A DNA stretch of 64,000 nt from Paenibacillus sambharensis (GCF_003233845.1 NZ_QKRB01000045.1:1-64000); one strand, 5' to 3'. Positions 16,252-26,114 are shown, counted from the stretch's first letter. The notes: generated by a model from the sequence alone, not told the origin. Numbers and translations are program-made.

Positions 16252-16995
16252 ATGCGTATATCTATTGAATTGATTCCCAGGGATCTGACCCGGCTCCAAC
16301 AGGAGCTGGATATGATAACAGCAAGCTACAGACAGATCAATATGGTTAACATCCCGGACTTGATGCGGCTGCAGGTCAGGAGCTGGGAAGGAGCTAAGCA
16401 GGCAGTTGACTGTTTGCCTGAAGCCGTTCCTCATATCAGGGCGATTGATTTTGACCTGCGGCAGCCCTTCGTGCTGGGTGAAGAGCTGATGCGCGGCGGT
16501 ATACGTGAGGTATTGATCGTAGCCGGAGACCCGCCTGCTGACATGAAGCGGAAGGTCTTCCCTACCACTTCAACGGAGCTGATCCGCAAGCTAAGACAGG
16601 AATATCCGGAACTGAAGGTTTATGCAGCAATTGACCCTTACCGGGCCGGCCTGCGTGAAGAGCTTGAGTATGCACAGCGCAAGCTTGAGGCAGGAGCGGC
16701 AGGCTTTTTTACCCAGCCGTTCTTCGACCTGCGGCATATGGAATTATTTGCTGAGCAGCTGGAGGGAATTGAACTCTATTGGGGTGTTTCACCCGTCATG
16801 ACGGACGGTTCGCAAGGCTACTGGGAAACAAAGAACCGAGCGGTGTTTCCGAGGGATTTCAGGCCGACGATGGAATGGAATGTGGCTTTCGCCCGCCGTG
16901 CCCTGCAGTTTGCGAAGGATTCAGGGAACTATTTTTATTTTATGCCGATTAAAGTTGATCTTAAGACTTATTTGGATGGTGTATTTGCCGAATAA
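16252..16995 (+). CDS. Methylenetetrahydrofolate reductase-like protein
   Basis: A 247-residue TIM-barrel protein of the MetF family. SIELIPRD matches the conserved start with the catalytic Glu. REVLIVAGDPPADM is the flavin/folate loop, KLEAGAAGFFTQPFFDLRHM the characteristic helix, and GVSPVM the later strand. It is shorter than standard MetF (about 290) and its core motifs are somewhat diverged, so it may use another C1-folate or act with a partner. It stands alone with a terminator. The ribosome site (GGGTGG) is weak. Confidence 0.7.
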   Translation: MRISIELIPRDLTRLQQELDMITASYRQINMVNIPDLMRLQVRSWEGAKQAVDCLPEAVPHIRAIDFDLRQPFVLGEELMRGGIREVLIVAGDPPADMKRKVFPTTSTELIRKLRQEYPELKVYAAIDPYRAGLREELEYAQRKLEAGAAGFFTQPFFDLRHMELFAEQLEGIELYWGVSPVMTDGSQGYWETKNRAVFPRDFRPTMEWNVAFARRALQFAKDSGNYFYFMPIKVDLKTYLDGVFAE

Positions 16996-17005
16996 AAAGT
17001 GACAC

Positions 17006-17032
17006 AGCGGGTCCGTCCAGGACCCGCTTTTT
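17006..17032 (+). terminator. Intrinsic terminator
   Basis: AGCGGGTCC (17006-17014) pairs with GGACCCGCT (17020-17028), then TTTT. It is 11 bases past the MTHFR-like stop. Confidence 0.9.
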
Positions 17033-17107
17033 CTCTGTAAATAATTCTCTGGGCCGTGGAAAGAGAGGCTTAGGACCTAAAGATTCGCCAAAAAACCAAG
17101 AGATTCA

Positions 17108-17137
17108 TTGACGATTTATGTCGTAAATTTGTATAAT
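17108..17137 (+). promoter_or_regulatory. Sigma-A promoter of the chemoreceptor gene
   Basis: TTGACG (17108-17113), 18 bases, TATAAT (17132-17137). This leaves an about 90-base leader before the GTG start at 17234. Confidence 0.6.
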
Positions 17138-17233
17138 TTTAATGCTGAACGTATTGGCATTATTATACATGCACCTACTGTCTCCATCAGGGTATGTCAC
17201 CGGGAGCTGTACGGCATAGTCGGAGGGACAGAA

Positions 17234-18712
17234 GTGGATAAGCTGACAGTATTCAATGAACGCAACAAACTGCTTGTGAAGTTAGCCTGGTTATCGGTTG
17301 TGCTGGGGGTTGCCGCATCGGTTTTGGCGAAGAGCAACACGGAGACGGTTCTTGTTGTGGCTGGTGTGGGAGGAAGCATTTCGGCTGTCTTTACACTGCT
17401 AACGTATAAGAAGTGGCTCGTTCCGTACATTCAGTACATTGCGGCGGTGCTGTTGAGTGTGCTCGTGTACTCCTTCGCGGCTACGACGCCTAATGTGAAC
17501 TCGCTAATTCTCCTTTTTTATGCATTTGCCATCATTACACTCTATCATAATTACATATCCATCTTGATTAATGGATTTATAGGACTTGTACTGATTAATA
17601 TCTTCTACCAGGTCTACCGGACTGAAATATTCGGTGAGCTTGGGGTCGCCGGCTTTATTTCGCTTAATGTCGTCTTCAGTCTGGTCATGCTGATTACGGC
17701 TCTTCAGGCCCGAATCGGCGCCAAGCTTCAAGAAGAAACCGAGAAGAAATCCGCCGAAGCGCTTGCTTCCCAGCAGCAGGTGAGGGATATGCTGAAGGAG
17801 ATTAAGCAAACGGTGGGTACCTTGTCAACGGTCCACACTTCACTGGACAGCCATCTGACCGAATCGGGCGAGGTTACTACTGAGCTCGCGGCAACCTTCC
17901 AGGAAGTATCAGCTGGCGTCGCTTCCCAGGCTTCCAGTGTCAGCGGGATCAGGGATTCCATTCAGGGGATCGACGGAAAAGTGACGACTGCGAGCGACAG
18001 CTCCCGCACCCTAATCGAAATTTCTCATAAGACAACTGATCTGACTAGGACAGGCAATGAGGAGCTGGGTTCGCTTAATGAGCGGATGCGCCAGGTATCA
18101 GGTACGGTAGACCAGGTTTCAGTGCTGATGAAGGAACTGCAGGAGCAGAGCCGCAGCATCGCAGAGCTGCTGCTGCAGATCGAGGAAATTTCCAATCAGA
18201 CGAATCTGCTCGCGCTTAATGCATCTATTGAAGCAGCGCGTGCTGGTGAGCATGGCCGTGGATTTGCGATTGTAGCCGGAGAGGTGAAGAAGCTGGCGGA
18301 GTCAACCGGCAGTGCGGCAGAAAAGGTGGAAGCGATGATCCGCTCCATGCTGGATAAGACCGCTCACGTGGCGGCATTTGTGGAGGAAAGCCGTGTTGAA
18401 ATGAAGCAGGGCCTTGCTACTACGGAAAAAACCAATCAGGTATTTCATCAGATTCATGAGAATACGGTGAGTGTGCAGGAGCAGACCGATGGTTTGACGC
18501 AGCTGCTTGGTGCTCTTAAGAAGGATTCGAACGTAATTGTGAATGAAGCCGTCTCAATTGCCAATATAACGGATCAATCCAGCGCATCGGTCGAGCAGGT
18601 GCTGGCGTCAGTTGAGCAGCAGAACGGCCGGATGAGTACAGTTATGGATGATTTCCGGAAGCTGACGGTTATTATTGAACAGCTGGAGAATCTGACCAAG
18701 CGGGCTGTCTGA
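17234..18712 (+). CDS. Methyl-accepting chemotaxis protein with six-helix membrane sensor
   Basis: A 492-residue chemoreceptor. The start is GTG 17234 with GGAGGG 6 bases upstream; an earlier in-frame ATG is inside the promoter. Residues about 15-160 form six closely spaced transmembrane helices (for example [18 protein letters not shown] and [20 protein letters not shown]), with no large extracellular ligand domain and no clear HAMP. Then comes a long helical signalling domain with the canonical hairpin tip [20 protein letters not shown] and [20 protein letters not shown]. It should signal to CheA through CheW. The compact membrane sensor suggests detection of a membrane or energy state rather than a soluble ligand, which is inference. 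Confidence 0.88.
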   Translation: MDKLTVFNERNKLLVKLAWLSVVLGVAASVLAKSNTETVLVVAGVGGSISAVFTLLTYKKWLVPYIQYIAAVLLSVLVYSFAATTPNVNSLILLFYAFAIITLYHNYISILINGFIGLVLINIFYQVYRTEIFGELGVAGFISLNVVFSLVMLITALQARIGAKLQEETEKKSAEALASQQQVRDMLKEIKQTVGTLSTVHTSLDSHLTESGEVTTELAATFQEVSAGVASQASSVSGIRDSIQGIDGKVTTASDSSRTLIEISHKTTDLTRTGNEELGSLNERMRQVSGTVDQVSVLMKELQEQSRSIAELLLQIEEISNQTNLLALNASIEAARAGEHGRGFAIVAGEVKKLAESTGSAAEKVEAMIRSMLDKTAHVAAFVEESRVEMKQGLATTEKTNQVFHQIHENTVSVQEQTDGLTQLLGALKKDSNVIVNEAVSIANITDQSSASVEQVLASVEQQNGRMSTVMDDFRKLTVIIEQLENLTKRAV

Positions 18713-18761
18713 GACGAATCTATGTTATAATGTCTGAAAAGAACATAGGAGCGATCGATAG

Positions 18762-19643
18762 ATGGAACTGGCACAGGAGCAGCAGCCGCGGGCGCTGCTT
18801 GTAGATGGAATGGCGCTGTTGTTTCGCGGGTTTTTCGCCAATTCGTATGGAGGTTACATCCGCAAGACCAATGCTGGGCTTCCTACTAATGCGGTCTATG
18901 GATTTGTGAAGTATTTGCTGGATGCCTGCAAGGTATTTCAGCCTACCCATATTGTGTGCTGCTGGGATATGGGCAGTACAACGTTTCGGACCGGACAATA
19001 TGCCGGGTACAAAGCCAATCGTCCTGAAGCGCCGAACGAGCTGCTGCCGCAGTTTGATTTGGTCAAGGAGGTTGTTGAGAGTTTTGGCATACCAAATGTC
19101 GGTGTAGCCGGGTTTGAGGCTGACGACTGTCTTGGCACTTTGGCCAAGATGTATCGTGAGCATGCCGAGGTTTTCATCCTAACAGGTGATCATGATATGC
19201 TGCAGCTGGTCGATGACCGAACAACTGTCGTGATCATGAAGAAGGGACACGGGAATTATGCGGTCTATACCCCGCAGTTCCTGCTGGAGGAAAGGCAGCT
19301 CAGCCCAGCCCAGATTGTTGATCTCAAGGGACTAATGGGAGATACAAGTGATAATTATCCGGGGGTACGCGGCATCGGCGAGAAGACGGCCTTGAAGCTT
19401 GTGCTTGAGTATGGATCAATTGACGGCATACTGGCTAATCTGGACAGTCTGTCGAAGTCGGTACGAACGAAGATAGAGGCAGATCTTGAGATGCTGCATA
19501 TGTCCAGGGACTTGGCTACAATCCGCTGTGATGCTCCCGTGGAGCTTGAGTGGGAACGCTGTTTGTGGGTGATGGACAGGACAAGCGTGGCAAACAAGTT
19601 TGAAGAGCTGGAATTTGGCAGTCTGATGAAGCTGATTGGGTAA
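18762..19643 (+). CDS. 5'-3' exonuclease (PolA N-domain-like, YpcP/ExoA type)
   Basis: A 293-residue stand-alone flap-endonuclease-type nuclease related to the N-terminal domain of DNA polymerase I; it removes RNA primers and flaps. Metal-binding acidic motifs are visible: LLVDGMALLFRGFF, VCCWDMGSTTFRTG, FEADDCLGTLA and LTGDHDMLQLV. The helix-hairpin-helix GDTSDNYPGVRGIGEKTA is also present. An extended -10 (TGTTATAAT, 18723-18731) lies just upstream. The gene is followed by a strong terminator. Confidence 0.9.
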   Translation: MELAQEQQPRALLVDGMALLFRGFFANSYGGYIRKTNAGLPTNAVYGFVKYLLDACKVFQPTHIVCCWDMGSTTFRTGQYAGYKANRPEAPNELLPQFDLVKEVVESFGIPNVGVAGFEADDCLGTLAKMYREHAEVFILTGDHDMLQLVDDRTTVVIMKKGHGNYAVYTPQFLLEERQLSPAQIVDLKGLMGDTSDNYPGVRGIGEKTALKLVLEYGSIDGILANLDSLSKSVRTKIEADLEMLHMSRDLATIRCDAPVELEWERCLWVMDRTSVANKFEELEFGSLMKLIG

Positions 19644-19679
19644 ACCGTTTGCGGCACAATAAGCAATCTTACTTTCGTA

Positions 19680-19728
19680 AAAGACCTAGCTGGTAACGTG
19701 TCAAGCGTTGCGGCCAGGTCTTTTTTTT
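19680..19728 (+). terminator. Intrinsic terminator after the exonuclease gene
   Basis: AAAGACCT (19680-19687) pairs with AGGTCTTT (19716-19723), with further inner pairing, then a run of eight T. Confidence 0.85.
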
Positions 19729-19770
19729 CGGTAATTAGGGCTGTTTTGTTTGCGCACAGCATGGAATCGC

Positions 19771-19799
19771 TTGACAGGACTAGTATTATGTTTTACTAT
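19771..19799 (+). promoter_or_regulatory. Sigma-A promoter of the zinc-starvation genes
   Basis: TTGACA (19771-19776), exactly 17 bases, TACTAT (19794-19799). The Zur-like palindrome starts 6 bases after the -10 and would cover the transcription start. Confidence 0.75.
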
Positions 19800-19804
19800 T
19801 TAAA

Positions 19805-19819
19805 CAGTAATAATTACTA
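19805..19819. promoter_or_regulatory. Zur-like operator
   Basis: CAGTAATAATTACTA has the 7-1-7 layout of Fur-family sites. Its core AGTAAT-A-ATTACT is perfectly symmetric. It is closer to the Bacillus Zur consensus (TCGTAAT-n-ATTACGA) than to Fur or PerR boxes. Position at the transcription start and the genes downstream (COG0523 GTPase, zinc-free L33) support Zur repression. Confidence 0.75.
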
Positions 19820-19923
19820 ATTATAAAGTGCGTTCACGGGTTTTAGGACAACAAGGGGTCTATAGATTGTTGTTAAAAATTATGTTAGTTTGTGTTCGTA
19901 AATTTTACATGTGGGGGGCTTGT

Positions 19924-21159
19924 ATGGAGAAGTCAAATCGTTCAGACGGTGTATTCAAGCTGCCGGTTACCGTACTCAGCGGCTATCTTGGTTCGGGTAA
20001 GACGACGCTGCTGAATCACGTGCTGCATAACCGTCAAGGACTGCGGGTTGCCGTCATTGTCAATGACTTGAGCGAGGTAAATATTGATGCAGGATTGATC
20101 AAGGATGGAGGCGGTTTATCTCGGACTGATGAGAAGCTGGTAGAAATGTCCAACGGGTGTATATGCTGTACGCTTCGTGAAGATCTGCTGCAGGAGGTCG
20201 AAAGGCTGGCTGGAGAAGGACGCTTCGATTATATACTGATTGAATCTACCGGGGTCGGGGAACCGCTTCCAGTCGCCCAGACATTCAGCTACCGGGATGA
20301 GGAGCAGGGCATAGACCTGACCGAGTACTGCCGGCTGGACTGCATGGTAACGGTGGTAGATGCCTACCGGTTCTGGCATGACTTCTCGTCCGGCGAGACG
20401 CTGCTGGACCGGGGTCAGGAGGTAGGGGAAGAGGACAGCCGTGACGTTGTTGACCTGCTGATTGATCAGATCGAATTCTGTGATGTTCTGGTGCTGAATA
20501 AGTGCGATTTGGTAAGTGAAAAGGATCTGGCAGAGCTCGAAGGTATTCTTCGCAAGCTTCAGCCAAGGGCGAAGCTTATCCGTGCCGTACACGGGGAGAT
20601 CGAACCGGCTGAAATCATGAATACCGGGTTGTTTGACTTTGAGAAGGCAAGCACATCCGCCGGTTGGATCAAGGAAATGGAGAAGCCTTCTCATACACCT
20701 GAAACAGAGGAATACGGCATCTCGTCGTTTGTATACGAGCGCGCGATTCCCTTCCATCCGCAGCGGCTTGCTGAATGGATGGCGAATTGGCCGGAGGAAA
20801 TTGTGCGTGCGAAAGGAATCGTCTGGCTGGCTACCAGGAATTTGACCGCGCAATCGATCAGCCAGGCGGGCCCCTCCATCCAGTTTGGTCCGGCAGGCTA
20901 CTGGGTGTCTGCACTGCCGGAGGAAGAGCGGCGCCAGCTGCTGCTTGAGGAGCCAGAGATTATGGAAACCTGGCATCCGGTATACGGAGACCGGATGAAC
21001 AGAATTGTATTCATCGGCATGGATATCAACCGGCAGGAGCTGGAAGCAGCACTTGACCGCTGCCTGTTGAACGATGAGGAATTGGGCAAGGATTGGAAGT
21101 CTTTCGCTGACGAGCTGCCTGGTGCAGCCATGGAGACTGAGATGGCCTCCGTCAATTAA
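19924..21159 (+). CDS. COG0523 GTPase, probable zinc metallochaperone (ZagA/YciC-like)
   Basis: A 411-residue G3E GTPase of the CobW family. Walker A GYLGSGKTT is at residues 20-28. The metal-binding CICC (79-82) follows in SNGCICCTLRED. ESTGVGEP is the Walker B region and LNKCDLV the base-recognition motif. The C-terminal CobW_C domain is present (PFHPQRLAEWMANWPE). Bacillus homologues under Zur control deliver zinc to essential enzymes in zinc starvation. Start ATG 19924 has a GGGGGG site; the open frame upstream overlaps the leader. The Zur-like operator and rpmG just downstream support the zinc role over cobalt or nitrile-hydratase roles. Confidence 0.88.
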   Translation: MEKSNRSDGVFKLPVTVLSGYLGSGKTTLLNHVLHNRQGLRVAVIVNDLSEVNIDAGLIKDGGGLSRTDEKLVEMSNGCICCTLREDLLQEVERLAGEGRFDYILIESTGVGEPLPVAQTFSYRDEEQGIDLTEYCRLDCMVTVVDAYRFWHDFSSGETLLDRGQEVGEEDSRDVVDLLIDQIEFCDVLVLNKCDLVSEKDLAELEGILRKLQPRAKLIRAVHGEIEPAEIMNTGLFDFEKASTSAGWIKEMEKPSHTPETEEYGISSFVYERAIPFHPQRLAEWMANWPEEIVRAKGIVWLATRNLTAQSISQAGPSIQFGPAGYWVSALPEEERRQLLLEEPEIMETWHPVYGDRMNRIVFIGMDINRQELEAALDRCLLNDEELGKDWKSFADELPGAAMETEMASVN

Positions 21160-21178
21160 ACGAGAGGGGTGAATGAGC

Positions 21179-21328
21179 ATGAGAGTTATAGTAACTCTAG
21201 CCTGCACAGAGACAGGCGACCGCAATTATACGACCACGAAGAACAAGCGGACACATCCAGGACGGCTGGAGATGCGCAAATACTGCCCACGGTTGAAGCG
21301 GCATACGCTTCACAGGGAGACCAGATAG
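21179..21328 (+). CDS. rpmG: 50S ribosomal protein L33, zinc-independent form
   Basis: A 49-residue protein with the L33 pattern ([38 protein letters not shown]). Zinc-binding L33 has two CxxC pairs. Here one cysteine of each pair is missing (CTET and CPRL), so it should fold without zinc. In B. subtilis such C- paralogues replace the zinc forms in zinc starvation, releasing zinc, and are Zur-controlled. It starts 19 bases after the COG0523 gene with AGAGGGG upstream, so it very likely shares its promoter and operator. A zinc-binding L33 copy should exist elsewhere in the genome. Confidence 0.92.
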   Translation: MRVIVTLACTETGDRNYTTTKNKRTHPGRLEMRKYCPRLKRHTLHRETR

Positions 21329-21360
21329 AGGATGGCGGCTGATTAGCCATCGTAAACGAT

Positions 21361-21394
21361 ACAGCCCGCCTTGTTCAAGGGCGGGCTGTTTTTT
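21361..21394 (+). terminator. Intrinsic terminator after rpmG (probably bidirectional)
   Basis: ACAGCCCGCC (21361-21370) pairs with GGCGGGCTGT (21380-21389), then TTTTTT. The convergent abfA ends at 21412 and may use the same hairpin. Confidence 0.9.
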
Positions 21395-21411
21395 GTATTG
21401 CTTTACGTATT

Positions 21412-22974
<1,563 letters not shown>

Positions 22975-22982
22975 CTAAGTAA

Positions 22983-23012
22983 ATTAGATCATAGTTGCCA
23001 TATTCTTTTCAA
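22983..23012 (-). promoter_or_regulatory. Promoter of abfA
   Basis: On the minus strand TTGAAA (complement of 23007-23012), 18 bases, TCTAAT (complement of 22983-22988). It lies in an AT-rich region between the two divergent genes, where the regulator probably binds. Confidence 0.55.
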
Positions 23013-23090
23013 TATTATAAATTTAAAACGCATACTTTTTATCTTGAATTTATATTTATGTGATTTTAACTAGGCGGTGGGGATTTGGTA

Positions 23091-23999
23091 ATGAAGGTGA
23101 ACGGGGACCCTGAATATATGGCGCTTTACGAAGCATTAGCCAGTGAGGTCAGATGGAGAATTATGGAGCTGGTCTCAGCCCAAGAGATGAATGCAAAGGA
23201 CATTGCGACTTGCCTGGGTCTTACACCCGGTATCGTGACCATGCACCTCAGGAAACTGGAGCAGGCAGAATTGATAAGCTGTCAGCGGGTCCGGCGCAAC
23301 GGGGGAACGCACAAGCTGTGCCGTCTCAAACAGGATGTTATCGAGATCGAACTGCCGTTTCAGGCTACAGCCCGTTCAAGTCGTGAGCAGTCGATTCCCG
23401 TTGGACATTATACGGCGTTCGAGGTTTTCCCAACTTGTGGACTGGCGACCAAGGAGAAGTATATTGGACACTTTGATGATCCGCGTTATTTTCTGGATCC
23501 CGAGCGGGTGAATGCGGCCATTCTATGGTTTGGCAGGGGTTATGTCGAATATAAGACACCAAATTACTTATTATCGGGAGATAATCCAGAGGAGATTGAA
23601 ATTTCCGCTGAGTTTGCTTCAGAAGCTCCGGGGTTAAATGATCACTGGCCGTCGGATATCCGGTTCGTATTCAACGGCGTGACGCTTGGTACGTGGACAA
23701 GCCCGGCTGATTTCGGAAGAGCTGCCCGCGGAAAGCATACCCCGGACTGGTGGATGAGGGACGTTAATCAATACGGATTATGGAAGACGATTCGGGTGAA
23801 TGCGGACGGCACGTTTATTGATGAGGAGCGGCTGTCCGATGTTACAATCGGAGACTTAAGACTGCACGAATCTTTCTGGACCTTGCGGTTTGCGGTGGAT
23901 GAAACCGCCGAGCACGTAGGAGGATTGACGCTATATGGCTCCGGATTTGGCAACCATGACAAGGACATTGTGGTTAAAGTCTATTATGCCGGGAAATAA
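23091..23999 (+). CDS. ArsR-type transcriptional regulator with large C-terminal domain
   Basis: A 302-residue protein. Residues 8-85 are an ArsR winged helix-turn-helix (ALYEALASEVRWRIMELVSA, then MNAKDIATCLGLTPGIVTMH). About 210 residues follow with no recognised enzyme motif; they are rich in aromatic residues (HWPSDIRFVFNGVTLGTWTS, DWWMRDVNQYGLWKTI) and look like a beta-sandwich, perhaps sugar-sensing. Such proteins commonly sit beside glycoside hydrolases in Paenibacillus. The head-to-head arrangement with abfA suggests it controls that gene in response to an arabinose-containing ligand, which is inference. Start ATG 23091 has GGTGGGG upstream. Confidence 0.75.
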   Translation: MKVNGDPEYMALYEALASEVRWRIMELVSAQEMNAKDIATCLGLTPGIVTMHLRKLEQAELISCQRVRRNGGTHKLCRLKQDVIEIELPFQATARSSREQSIPVGHYTAFEVFPTCGLATKEKYIGHFDDPRYFLDPERVNAAILWFGRGYVEYKTPNYLLSGDNPEEIEISAEFASEAPGLNDHWPSDIRFVFNGVTLGTWTSPADFGRAARGKHTPDWWMRDVNQYGLWKTIRVNADGTFIDEERLSDVTIGDLRLHESFWTLRFAVDETAEHVGGLTLYGSGFGNHDKDIVVKVYYAGK

Positions 24000-24035
24000 T
24001 CATTTAGCACTGGAACATAGACGCTGCGGCAAGAA

Positions 24036-24096
24036 GATCTCTAACACAAACCAAGGCTGCCGTTTAACCCGGCAGCCTTGGTTTGTGTTAGAGATC
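24036..24096. terminator. 27-bp perfect inverted repeat, bidirectional terminator
   Basis: Bases 24036-24062 and 24070-24096 are perfect complements around a 7-base loop (TTTAACC). It lies between the convergent ArsR-type gene and the small gene ending at 24121. The stem has an A/T-rich middle (AACACAAACC), so either strand gives a partial T tract inside the stem. Confidence 0.75.
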
Positions 24097-24120
24097 CGGG
24101 ATTGCTAGCTGACCTTGATC

Positions 24121-24402
24121 CTAAGGTTCATCCATTACCTCAGGAGCAGCGTTGCCTACGCCTTGATCCCCCGGGAAATCGCGGTCCAGTCCCTTGTGAA
24201 GCTGCCGATTCTCATAATCGAAACGATTGGGCGGGCGCTGATCAATTCTCCAGGGTCTGCTCTTCCCGAGTGATTCGGTAAGCAGCGCTGCTCCATAAGG
24301 ACCCTCCGGAAATTCCTCGGCGGTCAGATCGTTGCGCTGTGATTCGACCGTACTGACATCACGGTACGTTCTCCGGTCTTCCTGCTTGAAGCCGTCAGCC
24401 AC
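24121..24402 (-). CDS. Small polar protein, conserved hypothetical
   Basis: A 93-residue hydrophilic protein without cysteine or membrane helix. It is rich in Asp/Glu/Arg/Pro (VESQRNDLTAEEFPEGPYGA, then PPNRFDYENRQLHKGLDRDF). The start is GTG 24402 with GGGAGGG upstream. The pattern looks like small Bacillales proteins of unknown function; I cannot assign it to a named family. It lies 44 bases after the next minus-strand gene and may be co-transcribed with it. Confidence 0.6.
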   Translation of the reverse strand: MADGFKQEDRRTYRDVSTVESQRNDLTAEEFPEGPYGAALLTESLGKSRPWRIDQRPPNRFDYENRQLHKGLDRDFPGDQGVGNAAPEVMDEP

Positions 24403-24446
24403 TAGAATCCCTCCCTTAATGGTGGTCTACCATTAAGATGCCCCAG

Positions 24447-24740
24447 TTAATCGGTAAAATTCACCGTGCCGACAACAAAGTAGAGAAACTGCTCCAGTTC
24501 AGCGGCTTCCTCGTCCGAGAGCTTGAAGACGTGAGCGAGATAGCCCTCTTCCTCCAGATCATCCGCGCCAAGAATCGCTGTTATGCCATTCTGTAAATCC
24601 GTTACGAGCTTCTTCCCGTAGAAACGGCTCGTGGTTGTAATGGACAGATCGAACCGCTTCATACCAGGCGTGATAAAGGTTACGAACCGTGTGGAAGTAT
24701 CCTCAGTCGTATCAGACATAAAATCATAATCAGGCAGCAT
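24447..24740 (-). CDS. DUF3055-like small protein
   Basis: A 97-residue soluble acidic protein. The central blocks TRFVTFITPGMKRFDLSITT and TSRFYGKKLVTDLQNGITAI, then DDLEEEGYLAHVFKLSDEEA, resemble the DUF3055 family found in Bacillales. The function of that family is unknown to me. The ATG at 24740 has GGAGGT upstream. The assignment is by eye and moderate. Confidence 0.6.
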   Translation of the reverse strand: MLPDYDFMSDTTEDTSTRFVTFITPGMKRFDLSITTTSRFYGKKLVTDLQNGITAILGADDLEEEGYLAHVFKLSDEEAAELEQFLYFVVGTVNFTD

Positions 24741-24824
24741 ATTAGACCTCCGGGTTTAGATGTTGTTAGCTTCATTATAACTCTACTCCCGGAAAACTCC
24801 ACTTTAAAGCTCTTCTTGTTCGTC

Positions 24825-24853
24825 TTGTCAAAAGCATACAGAGGTGGTATATT
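24825..24853 (+). promoter_or_regulatory. Sigma-A promoter of the HRDC gene leader
   Basis: TTGTCA (24825-24830), exactly 17 bases, TATATT (24848-24853). Transcription would start near 24860, about 137 bases before the coding start. Confidence 0.65.
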
Positions 24854-24881
24854 GAGTGCAGTCGAATATTTGATCGTGAGG

Positions 24882-24921
24882 AAGCACCTCTCCGCAGCTA
24901 AGCCGGAGGGGTGCTTTTTTT
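24882..24921 (+). terminator. Leader terminator (attenuator-like) upstream of the HRDC gene
   Basis: Bases 24882-24894 pair with 24904-24916 (13 bp, one G-T) around a 9-base loop, followed by seven T. It stands between the promoter and the coding start, so it would stop transcription after about 60 bases. Its 5' arm (24887-24899) can alternatively pair with 24944-24956 (12 of 13). Either this is an attenuator or the short transcript is itself a small RNA. Confidence 0.7.
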
Positions 24922-24996
24922 GTATGTACTGCCTGTGTGGTGGAGCTGCGGTGAGGGCACCCGGTCAGGGTTCGCAATAATCGGGAGGTGCAGAAG

Positions 24997-25983
24997 ATGA
25001 GAGTTGTTTTCTTGAACACACTGGAGAAACAGCAGGAAGACGGGCGGGTTGTAACGGCGCAGGTAACCATCGGGGAGGAGCATGGCCGCTGGAGCGTTCA
25101 ATGGCTGGAAGAGACAAATGGTGAGAGCAATCTTTGGTACGAAGGTACCTCATGGGAAGAGATGCTGGCAGCCTTCCGGCACGGTGCTGCCGTGAAGATG
25201 GGAGATGGCTATGAGCCAATGCTTGATGGCATGCTGGACGACCGCAAATCGGTATCTGGAGGGATCGCCGGGATGCTTCAATGTTACGCTGAGCAGCATG
25301 TCCGGGAGGAAATATTCGAAGAGCTGCGCGAGTGGCGCAGAGGCCGTGCGGCAGAAGAGAAGAAGGCAGCCTATGTTGTTGCCAATAACCGGATGCTGCG
25401 CATGATTGCGGCTTTTATCCCGCATACGGAGGAAGAGCTGAAGAATATACCGGGTTGGGGGGAAGCACGTACTGCCACTTATGGTTCGGCAGTTCTGGAC
25501 ATAACGACCCGTTATGAACGCTCGACGGCGTTTCCGCTCGACTGGGTGGAGGGTCAATTGGACCAGGAGATCTATACGAAGTGGCTGTTCCGGCAGAAGG
25601 AGGACAAGTACCGGATGGAAATGCAGCGTCATCAGGTGAACCGGCTGATCTTAAGCGGAATCCGTGAGGGCAGCAGTCTAGATGAGCTGCAGGAAGTATC
25701 CGGCATGCAGCGCAGAGACTTAATTATCCGAATTGAACAGCTTGATGAGGCCGGTTATGATACGACCCCGCTGTTAAGACAGGAGCTCGAGCGTTATCCG
25801 CAGGAGGAGCAGGAGAAGATTATTCTGGCCTTGCATACGGTTGGGGATATGTATCTGAAACCAGTCCTTCAGCATGTTTATAACGAAGAGGAGCTGCAGG
25901 GTAAGCCGCTGGAGCCGCTTTATGAGAAATTACGGCTAATCAGGCTTCATTATCGTCACAGCACAGGGGTGAAGGCAGGTTAA
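24997..25983 (+). CDS. HRDC-domain protein
   Basis: A 328-residue soluble protein. Residues about 105-185 form an HRDC-like helical domain: REEIFEELREWRRGRAAEEK, AAYVVANNRMLRMIAAFIPH, then EEELKNIPGWGEARTATYGS. HRDC domains bind nucleic acid in RecQ helicases and RNase D. There is no helicase or nuclease core here. The N-terminal 100 residues form a separate domain (WSVQWLEETNGESNLWYEGT). The C-terminal part has a helix-turn-helix-like block (SSLDELQEVSGMQRRDLIIR), reminiscent of the RQC/HTH_40 segment that often follows HRDC. A nucleic-acid-related function is likely but unknown. Start ATG 24997 has GGGAGGT 7 bases upstream. Confidence 0.72.
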   Translation: MRVVFLNTLEKQQEDGRVVTAQVTIGEEHGRWSVQWLEETNGESNLWYEGTSWEEMLAAFRHGAAVKMGDGYEPMLDGMLDDRKSVSGGIAGMLQCYAEQHVREEIFEELREWRRGRAAEEKKAAYVVANNRMLRMIAAFIPHTEEELKNIPGWGEARTATYGSAVLDITTRYERSTAFPLDWVEGQLDQEIYTKWLFRQKEDKYRMEMQRHQVNRLILSGIREGSSLDELQEVSGMQRRDLIIRIEQLDEAGYDTTPLLRQELERYPQEEQEKIILALHTVGDMYLKPVLQHVYNEEELQGKPLEPLYEKLRLIRLHYRHSTGVKAG

Positions 25984-26031
25984 TTTAGCGATCCTGCTGT
26001 GGCCGAGGGGTGGATCTGACAAAAACAGTAG

Positions 26032-26058
26032 TATACTTGACCCATATGATCAAGTATA
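26032..26058 (+). promoter_or_regulatory. Inverted repeat over the cheX -10 box
   Basis: TATACTTGA (26032-26040) and TCAAGTATA (26050-26058) are perfect inverted arms around 9 bases. The right arm overlaps TATAAT (26055-26060), the likely -10. No good -35 is present at normal spacing. This could be an operator or an activator site. Confidence 0.5.
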
Positions 26059-26114
26059 ATAGGAGCATAGAAGATGATCGAATAATGTCGAACAGAAGGG
26101 GGAAATGACATAAT

